Shown one piece after another: positions 19,646-27,536 of a stretch of DNA of 64,000 bases. Source of the DNA: Clostridiales bacterium (GTDB lineage: Bacteria > Bacillota > Clostridia > Christensenellales > CAG-314); assembly GCA_022508345.1 (NCBI GenBank), contig JAFLVK010000003.1, positions 1 to 64,000 of the forward strand. The letters are read 5' to 3'. Made by a program: the position numbers and the translations under genes. A model generated the notes under the pieces. That model saw only the letters and a program-made list of their open reading frames with translations, was not told the DNA's origin and made no database searches. Position 1 is the first letter of the stretch, and every line of letters begins with the position of its first letter.

Positions 19646-20398
19646 TTACTGCACTTCAATATATTCCGCTTGGAACAGCGCATCCAACATATCACAAAAA
19701 TCTTTGCCCAGGCTACGGCTGTGATAGACCTTTACCGAGCGCGGTTTTAACCACAGTATATTGAGCATGATTTCCTCTTCGCAGGAAGAAATTTTCGCCA
19801 TGGAGAGCGTAGGTTCAATAACCTTGTCTCCACTGCCGTACAGCACAAATCTGTCGCCGTCTACGCTAATTGAAAGCTGCTTACACTTGCTGGGAGTGGA
19901 CTCCAACAGATACTGTAAAAATTCTACAATTAGCGTATTGTCGGACAGTACGTAGAAATTGTCGCTGACAAGCTTTGTTATTTCCTGCCATTTCTTCTTG
20001 ATTGCGCCCAAGCGGAAATTGTAGTAGCCGTCCAAGCACAGAGTTTTGTCCACGTCGACAACTCGGGAAACAATCTGCTTGTCGTATTCGTTATCGAAGA
20101 TACAAATTGTGTTGACAAGTACGTTTTGATAAAAATTGTTTTTGTCAATTTTGAGTAGCTTGCGAACAAAAATATTCTTATATCCCAATGTTAACGCCTG
20201 CGAAACAGCGTCGGACAGCTTCCGTTGCACCTGAAAACGGTAGGTATCGGCACACGCCAACGAAAAATAATTTCTGTCACGCTCGTCCAGTTCGCTAACG
20301 ATACCGTCAACTTCACCCATACAAGGGGTAAGCTGTTCCTTTACGTAATCTAGCAGATGTCCGTTAACTTTTTCTACACTTACTGTTGCTTCGTACAT
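19646..20398 (-). CDS. ytxC: YtxC-like putative sporulation protein
   Basis: 250 residues without TM segments or catalytic motifs I know. The stretch LDGYYNFRLGAIKKKWQEI (about 127-146) resembles the conserved centre of the YtxC family (sporulation protein of unknown biochemical role), and ytxC lies upstream of thrS in many Clostridia. A sigma-E-like promoter immediately upstream supports mother-cell expression. The ATG at 20398 has no Shine-Dalgarno, and the promoter would start transcription almost at the ATG, so translation may be leaderless or begin further in. Similarity is weak, hence moderate confidence. Confidence 0.6.
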   Translation of the reverse strand: MYEATVSVEKVNGHLLDYVKEQLTPCMGEVDGIVSELDERDRNYFSLACADTYRFQVQRKLSDAVSQALTLGYKNIFVRKLLKIDKNNFYQNVLVNTICIFDNEYDKQIVSRVVDVDKTLCLDGYYNFRLGAIKKKWQEITKLVSDNFYVLSDNTLIVEFLQYLLESTPSKCKQLSISVDGDRFVLYGSGDKVIEPTLSMAKISSCEEEIMLNILWLKPRSVKVYHSRSLGKDFCDMLDALFQAEYIEVQ

Positions 20399-20404
20399 AG
20401 TGCT

Positions 20405-20433
20405 AGTTTATGCAACTTGATGTACTAATATTT
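20405..20433 (-). promoter_or_regulatory. Sigma-E-like promoter of ytxC-like gene
   Basis: Minus-strand AAATATT (20427-20433), 14-nt spacer, CATAAACT (20405-20412). The sigma-E consensus is KMATATT, 13-15 nt, CATACAnT: six of seven -35 and six of seven specified -10 positions agree. Confidence 0.55.
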
Positions 20434-20456
20434 AATGCCGACAATAAACGCCAAAT

Positions 20457-21140
20457 CTAAACCATTTTCATTGTGTATGTCCACTGCTTATCTTCGGCGG
20501 ACACACGGAATGATTCGCGCATTTTTTGCAACGCCTTGTTGTAAGCGAATTTGTTGAGAACTTGTCTGCCTTCACCTTGCATATACGCTATCGTCTTGTC
20601 GCGACACTTCGCCATTGCCGTTGCCACTAGCCAAGCTACGCCCATATCAACGTAGTAATGTCCCCACTGTGTGACGGTTACAAGCGCAGAAAACACTTTG
20701 TCTATGTGCACATCATCAAGATAGCCGGACATCAGGTTTACCACCCCGTAACGGCATACAAAGGGCTGAGCATTGGGTAGCAAATTGCAGAAAAACTCAA
20801 AGTATAGATCACTTTCCGCCTTGGGAACCTTTACAGTAGCACAGTCGCACACAGCCCAATTCTCGATAGTTTCCGCAAATTCAAGCAAATGCGTAGACTT
20901 TTGCTCAAAATTAAGTTTGCTCGTGGACGCCACTATTCCACGCAACAAATCCACTTCAAAATATTGATGCACGGGAAAGTTCTCCACTTCCGATAACGTG
21001 AACTGCTTTGCCAGCTTACGCACAAATGGCACTTTGCAGCCGATTGTTGCCACACCGCTGTTGATAATTTTGTTGTTGAATTCGTCAAACTGTTTGTTGC
21101 TGTTTTCCTTTAGCGTTTGAATAAGTGATTCGTAATTCAT
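20457..21140 (-). CDS. DNA alkylation repair protein, AlkD-type HEAT-repeat family
   Basis: 227 residues, all helical. The features IENWAVCDCATVK, RYGVVNLMSGYLDD and YYVDMGVAWLVATA match the AlkD-like DNA alkylation repair family, in which HEAT repeats wrap alkylated DNA and an Asp/Trp pair assists base excision. The WAVCD segment holds the equivalent Trp and Asp. It stands alone between the ytxC-like gene and the acpP terminator; the substrate is inferred from the family. Confidence 0.85.
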   Translation of the reverse strand: MNYESLIQTLKENSNKQFDEFNNKIINSGVATIGCKVPFVRKLAKQFTLSEVENFPVHQYFEVDLLRGIVASTSKLNFEQKSTHLLEFAETIENWAVCDCATVKVPKAESDLYFEFFCNLLPNAQPFVCRYGVVNLMSGYLDDVHIDKVFSALVTVTQWGHYYVDMGVAWLVATAMAKCRDKTIAYMQGEGRQVLNKFAYNKALQKMRESFRVSAEDKQWTYTMKMV

Positions 21141-21183
21141 GTATAAATTATAATTATTTAATCACTGAATTGTCAAGACAAAA

Positions 21184-21210
21184 AAAACGAGTGTTCGAAA
21201 CACTCGTTTT
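21184..21210 (-). terminator. Terminator downstream of acpP
   Basis: Minus-strand stem AAAACGAGTGTTTCGAACACTCGTTTT followed by more T residues. Confidence 0.9.
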
Positions 21211-21211
21211 A

Positions 21212-21347
21212 AAATTTTAACAAAAGCGAGAAAACTTGCTTGCAAGGGTTTTCGAGCTTGCTGGCAGAACATAAACGGCGTTTTGCGTTAGCAAAAAACA
21301 ACGTAAGTTGTTGACGAGAACGCAAGTTTTCGTTGCCGTCTTATGTT
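21212..21347 (-). other. Structured 3' untranslated region of acpP
   Basis: Between the acpP stop and its terminator lie 135 nt that fold strongly on the minus strand. Arms AACATAAGACGGC (21335-21347) and GCCGTTTATGTT (21268-21279) pair over 12 bp with one bulge. Inside, TTGCGTT/AACGCAA and CAAC/GTTG pair. A second hairpin, CGAAAACCCTTG/CAAGTTTTCTCG, follows. No reading frame is evident. Confidence 0.5.
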
Positions 21348-21579
21348 ATTTACCTTGAGTTTCAATGTACTTCACAATAGCTTCCACAGTCACAAGTTCA
21401 TTTGCAACTTCGTCGGGTACTGTGATGCCGAAATTGTCTTCAAGGGACATAAGCAATTCCACCATGTCAAGACTGTCTGCACCAAGATCCTGAACGATGT
21501 TGGACTGCATTGTAATTTTAGCGGGATCGTCAATATTAAGTGCTTCTGCAAGAAGTTTTTGTACTTTTTCAAAAATCAT
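21346..21579 (-). CDS. acpP: Acyl carrier protein
   Basis: 77 residues. The phosphopantetheine attachment site is the Ser of GADSLDMVELLM (about residue 36), and the rest is the acidic four-helix ACP sequence. It carries growing acyl chains in fatty-acid synthesis. The gene stands alone, not in a fab operon, with its own promoter and a strong ribosome site AGGAGG. Confidence 0.96.
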   Translation of the reverse strand: MIFEKVQKLLAEALNIDDPAKITMQSNIVQDLGADSLDMVELLMSLEDNFGITVPDEVANELVTVEAIVKYIETQGK

Positions 21580-21603
21580 TGTAATTTCCTCCTGTATGGA
21601 TAC

Positions 21604-21632
21604 ATTATATTACACAACTGTTAAACTTTCAA
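21604..21632 (-). promoter_or_regulatory. Sigma-A promoter of acpP
   Basis: Minus-strand -35 TTGAAA (21627-21632), 17-nt spacer, -10 TATAAT (21604-21609). Confidence 0.85.
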
Positions 21633-21672
21633 GTATTTTAACCAAAATTGTACACTAGGCATACAATTTAGT

Positions 21673-21915
21673 ATGAAGTGTTGCTCAAACGGAAGGTTTC
21701 TAAACGAACAGACATATTTGCGAACTGTATGCTGTCAACGTCAACCCTGCAAACCGCGCAAAAAACGCGATTGCAAATGCCAGGACGAACCGTATATGGA
21801 ATATACCTATTGCGGCAGGTGCGGAAAGTTGACACTGCGTTGCGACAAACATTCTACAGGAATATGCATGGATATCAAGCACTGCTGTGAACAGGATAAA
21901 TGCGAAAAAAGGTAA
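21673..21915 (+). CDS. Small cysteine-rich protein of unknown function
   Basis: 80 residues with 14 cysteines, including pairs CC at 3-4, 20-21 and 70-71 and a zinc-ribbon-like CGRCGKLTLRC. Such Cys spacing suggests metal binding. I do not recognise a family. It is the only plus-strand gene in this stretch, divergent from acpP, and ends at a bidirectional terminator. Against it: no Shine-Dalgarno precedes the ATG and no good promoter is seen. It may be a real small gene or a chance frame. Confidence 0.45.
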   Translation: MKCCSNGRFLNEQTYLRTVCCQRQPCKPRKKRDCKCQDEPYMEYTYCGRCGKLTLRCDKHSTGICMDIKHCCEQDKCEKR

Positions 21916-21918
21916 TAA

Positions 21919-21946
21919 AAAGGCTGTTGCCCATGCAACAGCCTTT
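21919..21946. terminator. Bidirectional terminator
   Basis: Perfect stem AAAGGCTGTTGC / GCAACAGCCTTT with 4-nt loop. On the minus strand it is followed by a T-run, ending the 22181-21951 gene; on the plus strand it follows the cysteine-rich frame. Confidence 0.85.
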
Positions 21947-21950
21947 AGTT

Positions 21951-22181
21951 TTACAGATCGTCCGCGTCTTGGACGGGTTCTGCGTATTTACCCCAACCTA
22001 AGGGGTTGCCTGTGTAGCTCCCAAATGGGTCGCTTTCGTCTTCTTGAGACGAATTTTTGGAATTTCTTGCTCCGCCGGACTTCTTGGAAGAGCAATTACT
22101 TGTTTTCTTTGCGCTGGAGTTGCAGCAACCCTTTGCGCTCTTAGCTGACTTTGTGCTTGTACTGTTTTTTGTAGATTTCAT
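21951..22181 (-). CDS. Small Ser/Lys-rich protein with conserved C-terminal tail
   Basis: 76 residues. The first 45 are low-complexity Ser, Lys, Thr with a few Cys. The C-terminus DPFGSYTGNPLGWGKYAEP then QDADDL looks conserved: I recall similar SYTG...QDADDL endings in small proteins of gut Clostridia, of unknown function. Translation is well supported by AGGAGG 9 nt before the ATG. It lies downstream of nothing on its strand and upstream of a terminator, so it is a single-gene unit. Confidence 0.75.
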   Translation of the reverse strand: MKSTKNSTSTKSAKSAKGCCNSSAKKTSNCSSKKSGGARNSKNSSQEDESDPFGSYTGNPLGWGKYAEPVQDADDL

Positions 22182-22262
22182 TTCTTCTACCTCCTGCTCT
22201 AAGTTTGTCCATTACAGCAGGAAATATGCAAGCAGTCATTACGATTTTCAATAAATATATAT

Positions 22263-23441
22263 TTATTTCTTAAATGTTTCCAAAATTTCGTCGTATTTAT
22301 CTTCCACTTCTTCAACGACGTTTTTCCAGCTACGGTAAACGTGTTTTTTAGCGTTTTGGCTCACTTCACGGAGCAAGTCCTTGTCGTTGACGATACTGTG
22401 CAATTTGTCCGCCCACTTAACAGCAGAACACGTCTCTGTAAAGCCTGTGTAGTTGTCAACAACAATTTCACTAGTTGGACTGCCCTCCATCAACAGGGTC
22501 GGAAGTGAAAAGGTAGCTGCCTCTATCGGACACAGCGACGCCGTGTCAAATGACGATGGGAACAGAAAAACATCTGCCCTGAGGTAGAATGCCTGCAAAA
22601 AGTGTCTGTCCGTTATCATGCCCGTAAACAACACGTTGTCGGCAAGCCCCAGTTCCTTTACCAAAGTTTTGTAGCCATCAAGATCTTCGCCGTCTCCAAC
22701 CACAATAAACTTGAAATTGACGCCACGCTCTTTCAATATGTGCATTGCATCAAATGCAAAGGGTAAGTTTTTGACAGATACAATACGTCCGACAAACAAA
22801 AAAACATTTTCGCAGTCCGTCAATGCGTACTTTTCGTTAACTTCTTTGATTAGCTTTTCCGCTTCATCTGAAGAAGGCATTTGCATGTCCGTTCCGTTGC
22901 GGATAATTGTTATATCTTTTTCGTAGCCGTATTCGCGCAAGGTATCAGCCGCGCCCTCGGATACAGTAAACACGTAGTCGACGGAATTGATTGCTTTCAT
23001 AATGCGCTTCATCATAAATTCCGTCAAGGTGCTCGATTTAGTTATCCGTTCAAACTCATCTTTGAATTTGGTATGAAAGGTTAGTATTGATGGGGCTCTG
23101 TATTTTTTTCCCAGTTCGGCAAAACGGCTGCACAATGCAAACGGAGAGTGCGCGTGAAATATATCCGCACCGTTTTTTGCTTCCTTGGTAAGCTCATGAC
23201 TCCATCTCGGTACACCGTTCCTGAACCCACCAAACGGGATATATACTGACGGAATATGACTTACCTCGACGTTAGCAATTGTATTCTTTTTGTCTGTACT
23301 TTTGCCATAGGTCGGCACAAAAATTTTGCATTCGTTTCCGCTTTCGGTCAGATACTTGTAGTAATTGCTAACAACTACATTTGGACCGGCAACCTGCGGA
23401 TACCAACTATCAAGACTCAGTAAAATCTTCTTTTTAGACAT
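22263..23441 (-). CDS. Glycosyltransferase family 4 protein
   Basis: 392 residues from MSKKKILLSL. GT-B fold: an N-terminal acceptor domain (with YPQVAGPNVVVSNYYKYL and FHAHSPFALCSRFAELGKKY) and a C-terminal nucleotide-sugar domain (NVFLFVGRIVSVKNLPFA, then FLFPSSFDTASLCPIEAAT, the EX7E-type region). It resembles glycolipid-making GT4 enzymes such as diacylglycerol glucosyltransferases. The donor and acceptor cannot be read from the sequence. The ATG at 23441 has GGAGA at good spacing. It follows glf by 27 nt. Confidence 0.88.
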   Translation of the reverse strand: MSKKKILLSLDSWYPQVAGPNVVVSNYYKYLTESGNECKIFVPTYGKSTDKKNTIANVEVSHIPSVYIPFGGFRNGVPRWSHELTKEAKNGADIFHAHSPFALCSRFAELGKKYRAPSILTFHTKFKDEFERITKSSTLTEFMMKRIMKAINSVDYVFTVSEGAADTLREYGYEKDITIIRNGTDMQMPSSDEAEKLIKEVNEKYALTDCENVFLFVGRIVSVKNLPFAFDAMHILKERGVNFKFIVVGDGEDLDGYKTLVKELGLADNVLFTGMITDRHFLQAFYLRADVFLFPSSFDTASLCPIEAATFSLPTLLMEGSPTSEIVVDNYTGFTETCSAVKWADKLHSIVNDKDLLREVSQNAKKHVYRSWKNVVEEVEDKYDEILETFKK

Positions 23442-23468
23442 ATTATCTCCACTGTGCAAATACTTAGT

Positions 23469-24566
23469 TTATTCAAATTCCTTTTTGATGTCGTTTAGCG
23501 CTTTGGCAATGACTTTGTCCATGTCGTAATACTTGTAGTCGCCCAGTCTTCCCCCAAACAAGACGTTTTTTTCAACAGCCAGCTGTTTGTATTTGGCTAG
23601 TAATTTTTCGTTTTTGTCGTCATTGATTGGGTAATACGGCTCCAAATCAGGGGTCCATTCAACAGGATACTCTTTCGAAATTACCGTAACTGGGCTAACA
23701 GCGCCCTCAAAGTGTTTGTGTTCGATTATCCTTGTATATGGGATTTCTCTTTCGGTGTAGTTTACTACGGCGTTACCCTGGTAGTTTTCACAGTTCAATA
23801 CTTCCGTTTCAAAGTGTACTGTTCTGTACTCCAAACGTCCCAAACAAAAGTCAAAATACTCATCTATTGCACCCGTGTAAACAAGCCGTTTCGCCAGCGT
23901 TTGCCAACTGTTTTTGATTTGATTGAAATCAAAATTCAGCCTGACATCGCAACCGTCGAGCATTTTTTCGGCAATCTGGGTATAACCGCCCACAGGGATA
24001 CCTTGATATCTGTCATTGAAATAGTTGTTGTCAAAGGTAAAACGCAATGGCAATCTCTTTATAATAAATGCAGGAAGGCTGTCGCAGCTTCTACCCCATT
24101 GTTTTTCCGTATAGCCCTTTACAAGCTTTTCGTAAACATCACGCCCCACCAAGCTGATTGCTTGCTCTTCAAGGTTGCTTGGTATTTTTCCGTGTAGCTC
24201 ACTCTTCTGCTCTTCAATGCGTTTTTTTGCGTCGTCGGGAGTTACTACATCCTGCCAAAGCTTGGTAAATGTGTTCATGTTAAAGGGCAAGTTGTACAAC
24301 TCGTTACGGTAACGGGCAACGGGTGAGTTAATGTAATTGTTAAATTCGCAAAACTGATTGATGTAGTTCCAAACACCTGTATCGCTTGTATGGAAAATGT
24401 GCGCACCGTATTTGTGAACATTGATACCGTTCACGCTTTGTGTGTAAATATTTCCACCTATGTGGTCACGACGGTCAATTACAAGACATTTTTTGCCATG
24501 CGCAGTCGCTTCATGCGCGAACACACAGCCGTACAGACCTGCGCCAACAATTAAATAATCGTACAT
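23469..24566 (-). CDS. glf: UDP-galactopyranose mutase
   Basis: 365 residues. An FAD-binding Rossmann motif VGAGLYGCVFAHEA opens the protein, followed by DRRDHIGGNIYT and KYGAHIFHTS; VKGYTEKQWG, conserved in Glf, is near residue 150. Glf turns UDP-galactopyranose into UDP-galactofuranose. It sits between a GT4 glycosyltransferase and a flippase-like protein, which suggests a small galactofuranose-containing envelope glycan or glycolipid pathway. Confidence 0.96.
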   Translation of the reverse strand: MYDYLIVGAGLYGCVFAHEATAHGKKCLVIDRRDHIGGNIYTQSVNGINVHKYGAHIFHTSDTGVWNYINQFCEFNNYINSPVARYRNELYNLPFNMNTFTKLWQDVVTPDDAKKRIEEQKSELHGKIPSNLEEQAISLVGRDVYEKLVKGYTEKQWGRSCDSLPAFIIKRLPLRFTFDNNYFNDRYQGIPVGGYTQIAEKMLDGCDVRLNFDFNQIKNSWQTLAKRLVYTGAIDEYFDFCLGRLEYRTVHFETEVLNCENYQGNAVVNYTEREIPYTRIIEHKHFEGAVSPVTVISKEYPVEWTPDLEPYYPINDDKNEKLLAKYKQLAVEKNVLFGGRLGDYKYYDMDKVIAKALNDIKKEFE

Positions 24567-24602
24567 AAAACCTCACTGCAATATCTTCATTTGATTACGT
24601 TT

Positions 24603-25865
24603 TTATAACGATTTCAAAGTATTTTTTTTCTTTATGTGGTCGGATACCTTTGAAATGATCAGCACAATCAGTCCCAATATCAGATACATGTAGAAACTGA
24701 ATATACGCCACACCATCATGCAGGTAAAGCTTGCGCCTGCTACCGCTATCAATACATTGCGGAACAGTCCGTAGAACGTGCCGTCTGCCGCGCCCGAATT
24801 GCCCGGAGTAGGTACGAAGGTTATTGCGCAGTAAATAAAAAACGTGATGCGCGTAACTTCAAACCACAAGCCCCAAGACGGTACCAAATTTTTAGCTTTT
24901 AGCGCGTCTGAAAACAGCAACAGTGAAAAGTACGGCAACGAACACTGTGCAATGACATACGCAAAGGACAGCAACGTGCACACTATCAACACTCGTTTCG
25001 ACTTGAACAGTATTGCCATATTCGTCCTGTTGTTATCTATCGCTCGATTGCCCTTTGCTATCCACTTTTCAGGTTTTTTGCAAAGGCGCAATTTTGTAAG
25101 AACCTTTACGCCCCACGCAATTACCTTGTACCCTGCCTTGGGGAAGAAAGAGAATATCACCAAAAACAGCGGAACAGCAATGTAAAATACCGCGCCGAAG
25201 TACGCAACTATTTGGATATACAACGGTACTATTTCCACACTTACTCCGAAGCTAAAGGACACAATCGCGCATATAAAAAAGGAAAACTGAGTCAAAAACA
25301 GCGTCCCTATGGGTATTGCGCTAGCAGGTCCCGACGGTACCCCGTGCTTTGCCAAATAATACATTTGGAAAGGTTGACCGCCTGAGCCGAGCGGAGTTAC
25401 ATAGTCGTAAAATTTACCAAGAGATGCACAATTGAATGCCGTACCGAATTGATAGGTGTGGGTAGTTTTGCGAATCATCAAAAATACCTTGAACGCTTCC
25501 AAAAGGATAGTGAGAAAAAACAACCCCAAAAGAACAAGCAAATAGTACCAGTTCTCCCCTATCATTTCCACTACTCTAGCTAAGCTTACGTCTTCACCCG
25601 AAAAGTCGTTAAATGCGGTATAGACAATGATACCCACTATCGCCACAATGAAAAACACAGTGAACAAAATCTTCGCGATACGTTTTTTACGCGAAGATTG
25701 AGCTCCATTGCTATCCTGACCGTTTAATTGTGACGAAGTGTTTTCAGCATTACTAACTGAAGCCGTATCACGTACAATCACGACTTCCGTTACATTTTGC
25801 GAGCTTACTGTATCCGTACTGTCAACGCTCATCGATTCAGTTGTGTTTGTGCTTTCGTCTTTCAT
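24603..25865 (-). CDS. Lysylphosphatidylglycerol synthase TM region / flippase-like (UPF0104) membrane protein
   Basis: 420 residues. A Ser/Thr-rich polar N-terminal tail of about 65 residues is followed by about eight TM segments (first at 68-90). The motifs NCASLGKFYDYVTPLGSGGQPFQMYYL and FVPTPGNSGAADGTFYGL (given from residues about 143 and 348) are those of the UPF0104 / MprF flippase-type family, without the aminoacyl-transferase domain. It may move a lipid-linked product of the neighbouring enzymes. It is the first gene of the three-gene glf cassette and has a sigma-A promoter; the Shine-Dalgarno is poor. Confidence 0.85.
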   Translation of the reverse strand: MKDESTNTTESMSVDSTDTVSSQNVTEVVIVRDTASVSNAENTSSQLNGQDSNGAQSSRKKRIAKILFTVFFIVAIVGIIVYTAFNDFSGEDVSLARVVEMIGENWYYLLVLLGLFFLTILLEAFKVFLMIRKTTHTYQFGTAFNCASLGKFYDYVTPLGSGGQPFQMYYLAKHGVPSGPASAIPIGTLFLTQFSFFICAIVSFSFGVSVEIVPLYIQIVAYFGAVFYIAVPLFLVIFSFFPKAGYKVIAWGVKVLTKLRLCKKPEKWIAKGNRAIDNNRTNMAILFKSKRVLIVCTLLSFAYVIAQCSLPYFSLLLFSDALKAKNLVPSWGLWFEVTRITFFIYCAITFVPTPGNSGAADGTFYGLFRNVLIAVAGASFTCMMVWRIFSFYMYLILGLIVLIISKVSDHIKKKNTLKSL

Positions 25866-25880
25866 ACTTTATATGCTCAA

Positions 25881-25909
25881 ATTGTATGCTATATTTAATA
25901 AGATGTCAA
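25881..25909 (-). promoter_or_regulatory. Sigma-A promoter of the flippase-glf-GT4 operon
   Basis: Minus-strand -35 TTGACA (25904-25909), 17-nt spacer, -10 TACAAT (25881-25886). Confidence 0.85.
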
Positions 25910-26000
25910 CAATATTTAATATTTGTTTAATATTTATTAACATAAATTATTTTAATATAATTAAACATTATATTTTACGCATATTTTATCTACAAATATC

Positions 26001-26092
26001 ACATTAAGTAAATAAACAGCCTTGACATTGCCACAGATGTTTAATGCATGAACGTATAATAACCCCTTGCGTTCAATACATTTACTTAATGC
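26001..26092. repeat. 92-bp nested inverted repeat
   Basis: Perfect 12-bp arms CATTAAGTAAAT (26002-26013) and ATTTACTTAATG (26080-26091) enclose a second dyad TGAACG (26049-26054) / CGTTCA (26070-26075). It lies between the asnS terminator and the flippase promoter. It could be an operator, a small structured RNA or a short mobile repeat; nothing in it codes for a protein. Confidence 0.5.
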
Positions 26093-26099
26093 TTGTAAA

Positions 26100-26126
26100 A
26101 AATCCTGCTTGAAAAAAGCAGGATTT
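26100..26126 (-). terminator. Terminator after asnS
   Basis: Minus-strand stem AAATCCTGCTT / AAGCAGGATTT followed by a T-run. It ends the ftsQ-ftsA-ftsZ-asnS transcript. Confidence 0.92.
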
Positions 26127-26137
26127 ACACATACATA

Positions 26138-27532
26138 TTAAAACTGCGCGTTGCCCACTGTACGCGGGAAGGGAAGTACGTCGCGGATATTTGATACTCC
26201 TGTAAGGTACATTACCAGACGTTCAAAGCCAAGACCGAAGCCTGCGTGCTTTGTACCGCCGTACTTGCGGAGTTCGATGTACCACCAGTAATCTTCCTCT
26301 TTAAGCCCCAGCTCTTCCATACGCTTTAGCAGCACATCCATACGCTCTTCTCTTTGACTTGCACCGATAAGCTCGCCCACACCGGGAACAAGCATATCCG
26401 TTGCCGCAACTGTCTTGCCGTCGTCATTCAAGCGCATATAGAAAGCCTTGATTTCCTTGGGGTAATCGGTTACAAACACAGGACCGCCTACTATCTTTTC
26501 CGTCAAGTATCTTTCGTGTTCGGTTGCAATGTCGCAGCCCCACGATACGGGAAATTCGAACTCACTGTTGTGCTGTGCAAGCAACTCTATTGCTTTGGAG
26601 TAGCTCATACGCTCAAACTTGGATTTTACAAGCTTGTTAAGCCTTTCTTTTAAACCGTTATCTACAAAGTTATTGAAAAATTCAATCTCGTCAGGACAAA
26701 CTGTCAAGATGTGTTTGACAACTGATTTAATCATTTTTTCCGCCAACTTCATGTCATCCGTAAGATCGGCAAAAGCAATTTCCGGCTCTATCATCCAAAA
26801 CTCTGCAGCGTGGCGTTGAGTGTTGGATTTTTCTGCACGGAATGTTGGTCCAAAGGTGTACACCTTGCCAAATGCCATAGCATATGTTTCAACATTCAAC
26901 TGCCCCGAAACGGTGAGGTTGGCAGGCTTACCGAAAAAGTCCTTGCTGTAATCGACGTTGCCTTGTTCGTCCACAGGCAAAGCCGCAGGGTCCAGCGTTG
27001 TTACGCGGAACATTTCGCCTGCGCCCTCGCAGTCGCTGGCGGTAATTATCGGTGTGTGCACGTAAACAAAGCCCTCACCGTGGAAAAAATTGTGCAACGC
27101 AAATGCCGCTTCACTTCTTACGCGCATAGTTGCGGAAATAAGGTTTGTACGCGGGCGCAAATGCGCGATTTCACGCAAAAATTCCACCGTGTGACGTTTC
27201 TTTTGCAAGGGATAGTCGGGAGTTGACTTTCCCTCAATTTCTATATGTGTTGCCTTGATTTCAAGCGGTTGCTTGTTCTCAGGAGTCAGCGCTACAGTAC
27301 CTGTAACTACAAGCGCGCTGCCGACGTTGAGATGTGCAATTTCGTCGAAATTGTCCAGCTTACTTTGCTCAAAAACTATTTGTAAGCTTTTGAAACAGCT
27401 GCCGTCGTTAAGCTCGATAAAGCCGAAAACCTTGGAGTCTCTTATGGTTTTAGCCCAACCGCACACTGTTACAAGCTTACCGTCAAACTTCTTGCCATTG
27501 GCAAGCAGTTCTTTGATTACTACTCTTTTCAT
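26138..27532 (-). CDS. asnS: Asparaginyl-tRNA synthetase
   Basis: 464 residues. An N-terminal OB-fold anticodon domain ([24 protein letters not shown] at 22-45) is followed by a class IIb catalytic core with [21 protein letters not shown] and [15 protein letters not shown]. The motifs (for example [13 protein letters not shown] and no aspartate-specific insertion) point to AsnRS. It charges tRNA-Asn. It starts 4 nt after ftsZ; no terminator separates them, so it is the last gene of the ftsQAZ transcript, an uncommon partner. Confidence 0.95.
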   Translation of the reverse strand: MKRVVIKELLANGKKFDGKLVTVCGWAKTIRDSKVFGFIELNDGSCFKSLQIVFEQSKLDNFDEIAHLNVGSALVVTGTVALTPENKQPLEIKATHIEIEGKSTPDYPLQKKRHTVEFLREIAHLRPRTNLISATMRVRSEAAFALHNFFHGEGFVYVHTPIITASDCEGAGEMFRVTTLDPAALPVDEQGNVDYSKDFFGKPANLTVSGQLNVETYAMAFGKVYTFGPTFRAEKSNTQRHAAEFWMIEPEIAFADLTDDMKLAEKMIKSVVKHILTVCPDEIEFFNNFVDNGLKERLNKLVKSKFERMSYSKAIELLAQHNSEFEFPVSWGCDIATEHERYLTEKIVGGPVFVTDYPKEIKAFYMRLNDDGKTVAATDMLVPGVGELIGASQREERMDVLLKRMEELGLKEEDYWWYIELRKYGGTKHAGFGLGFERLVMYLTGVSNIRDVLPFPRTVGNAQF

Positions 27533-27536
27533 TTAA

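Noticed and set aside
26022-26060. TTGACA and TATAAT on the plus strand between flippase and asnS genes
   Set aside because: The two hexamers are 27 nt apart, too far for a sigma-A promoter, and no plus-strand gene follows.
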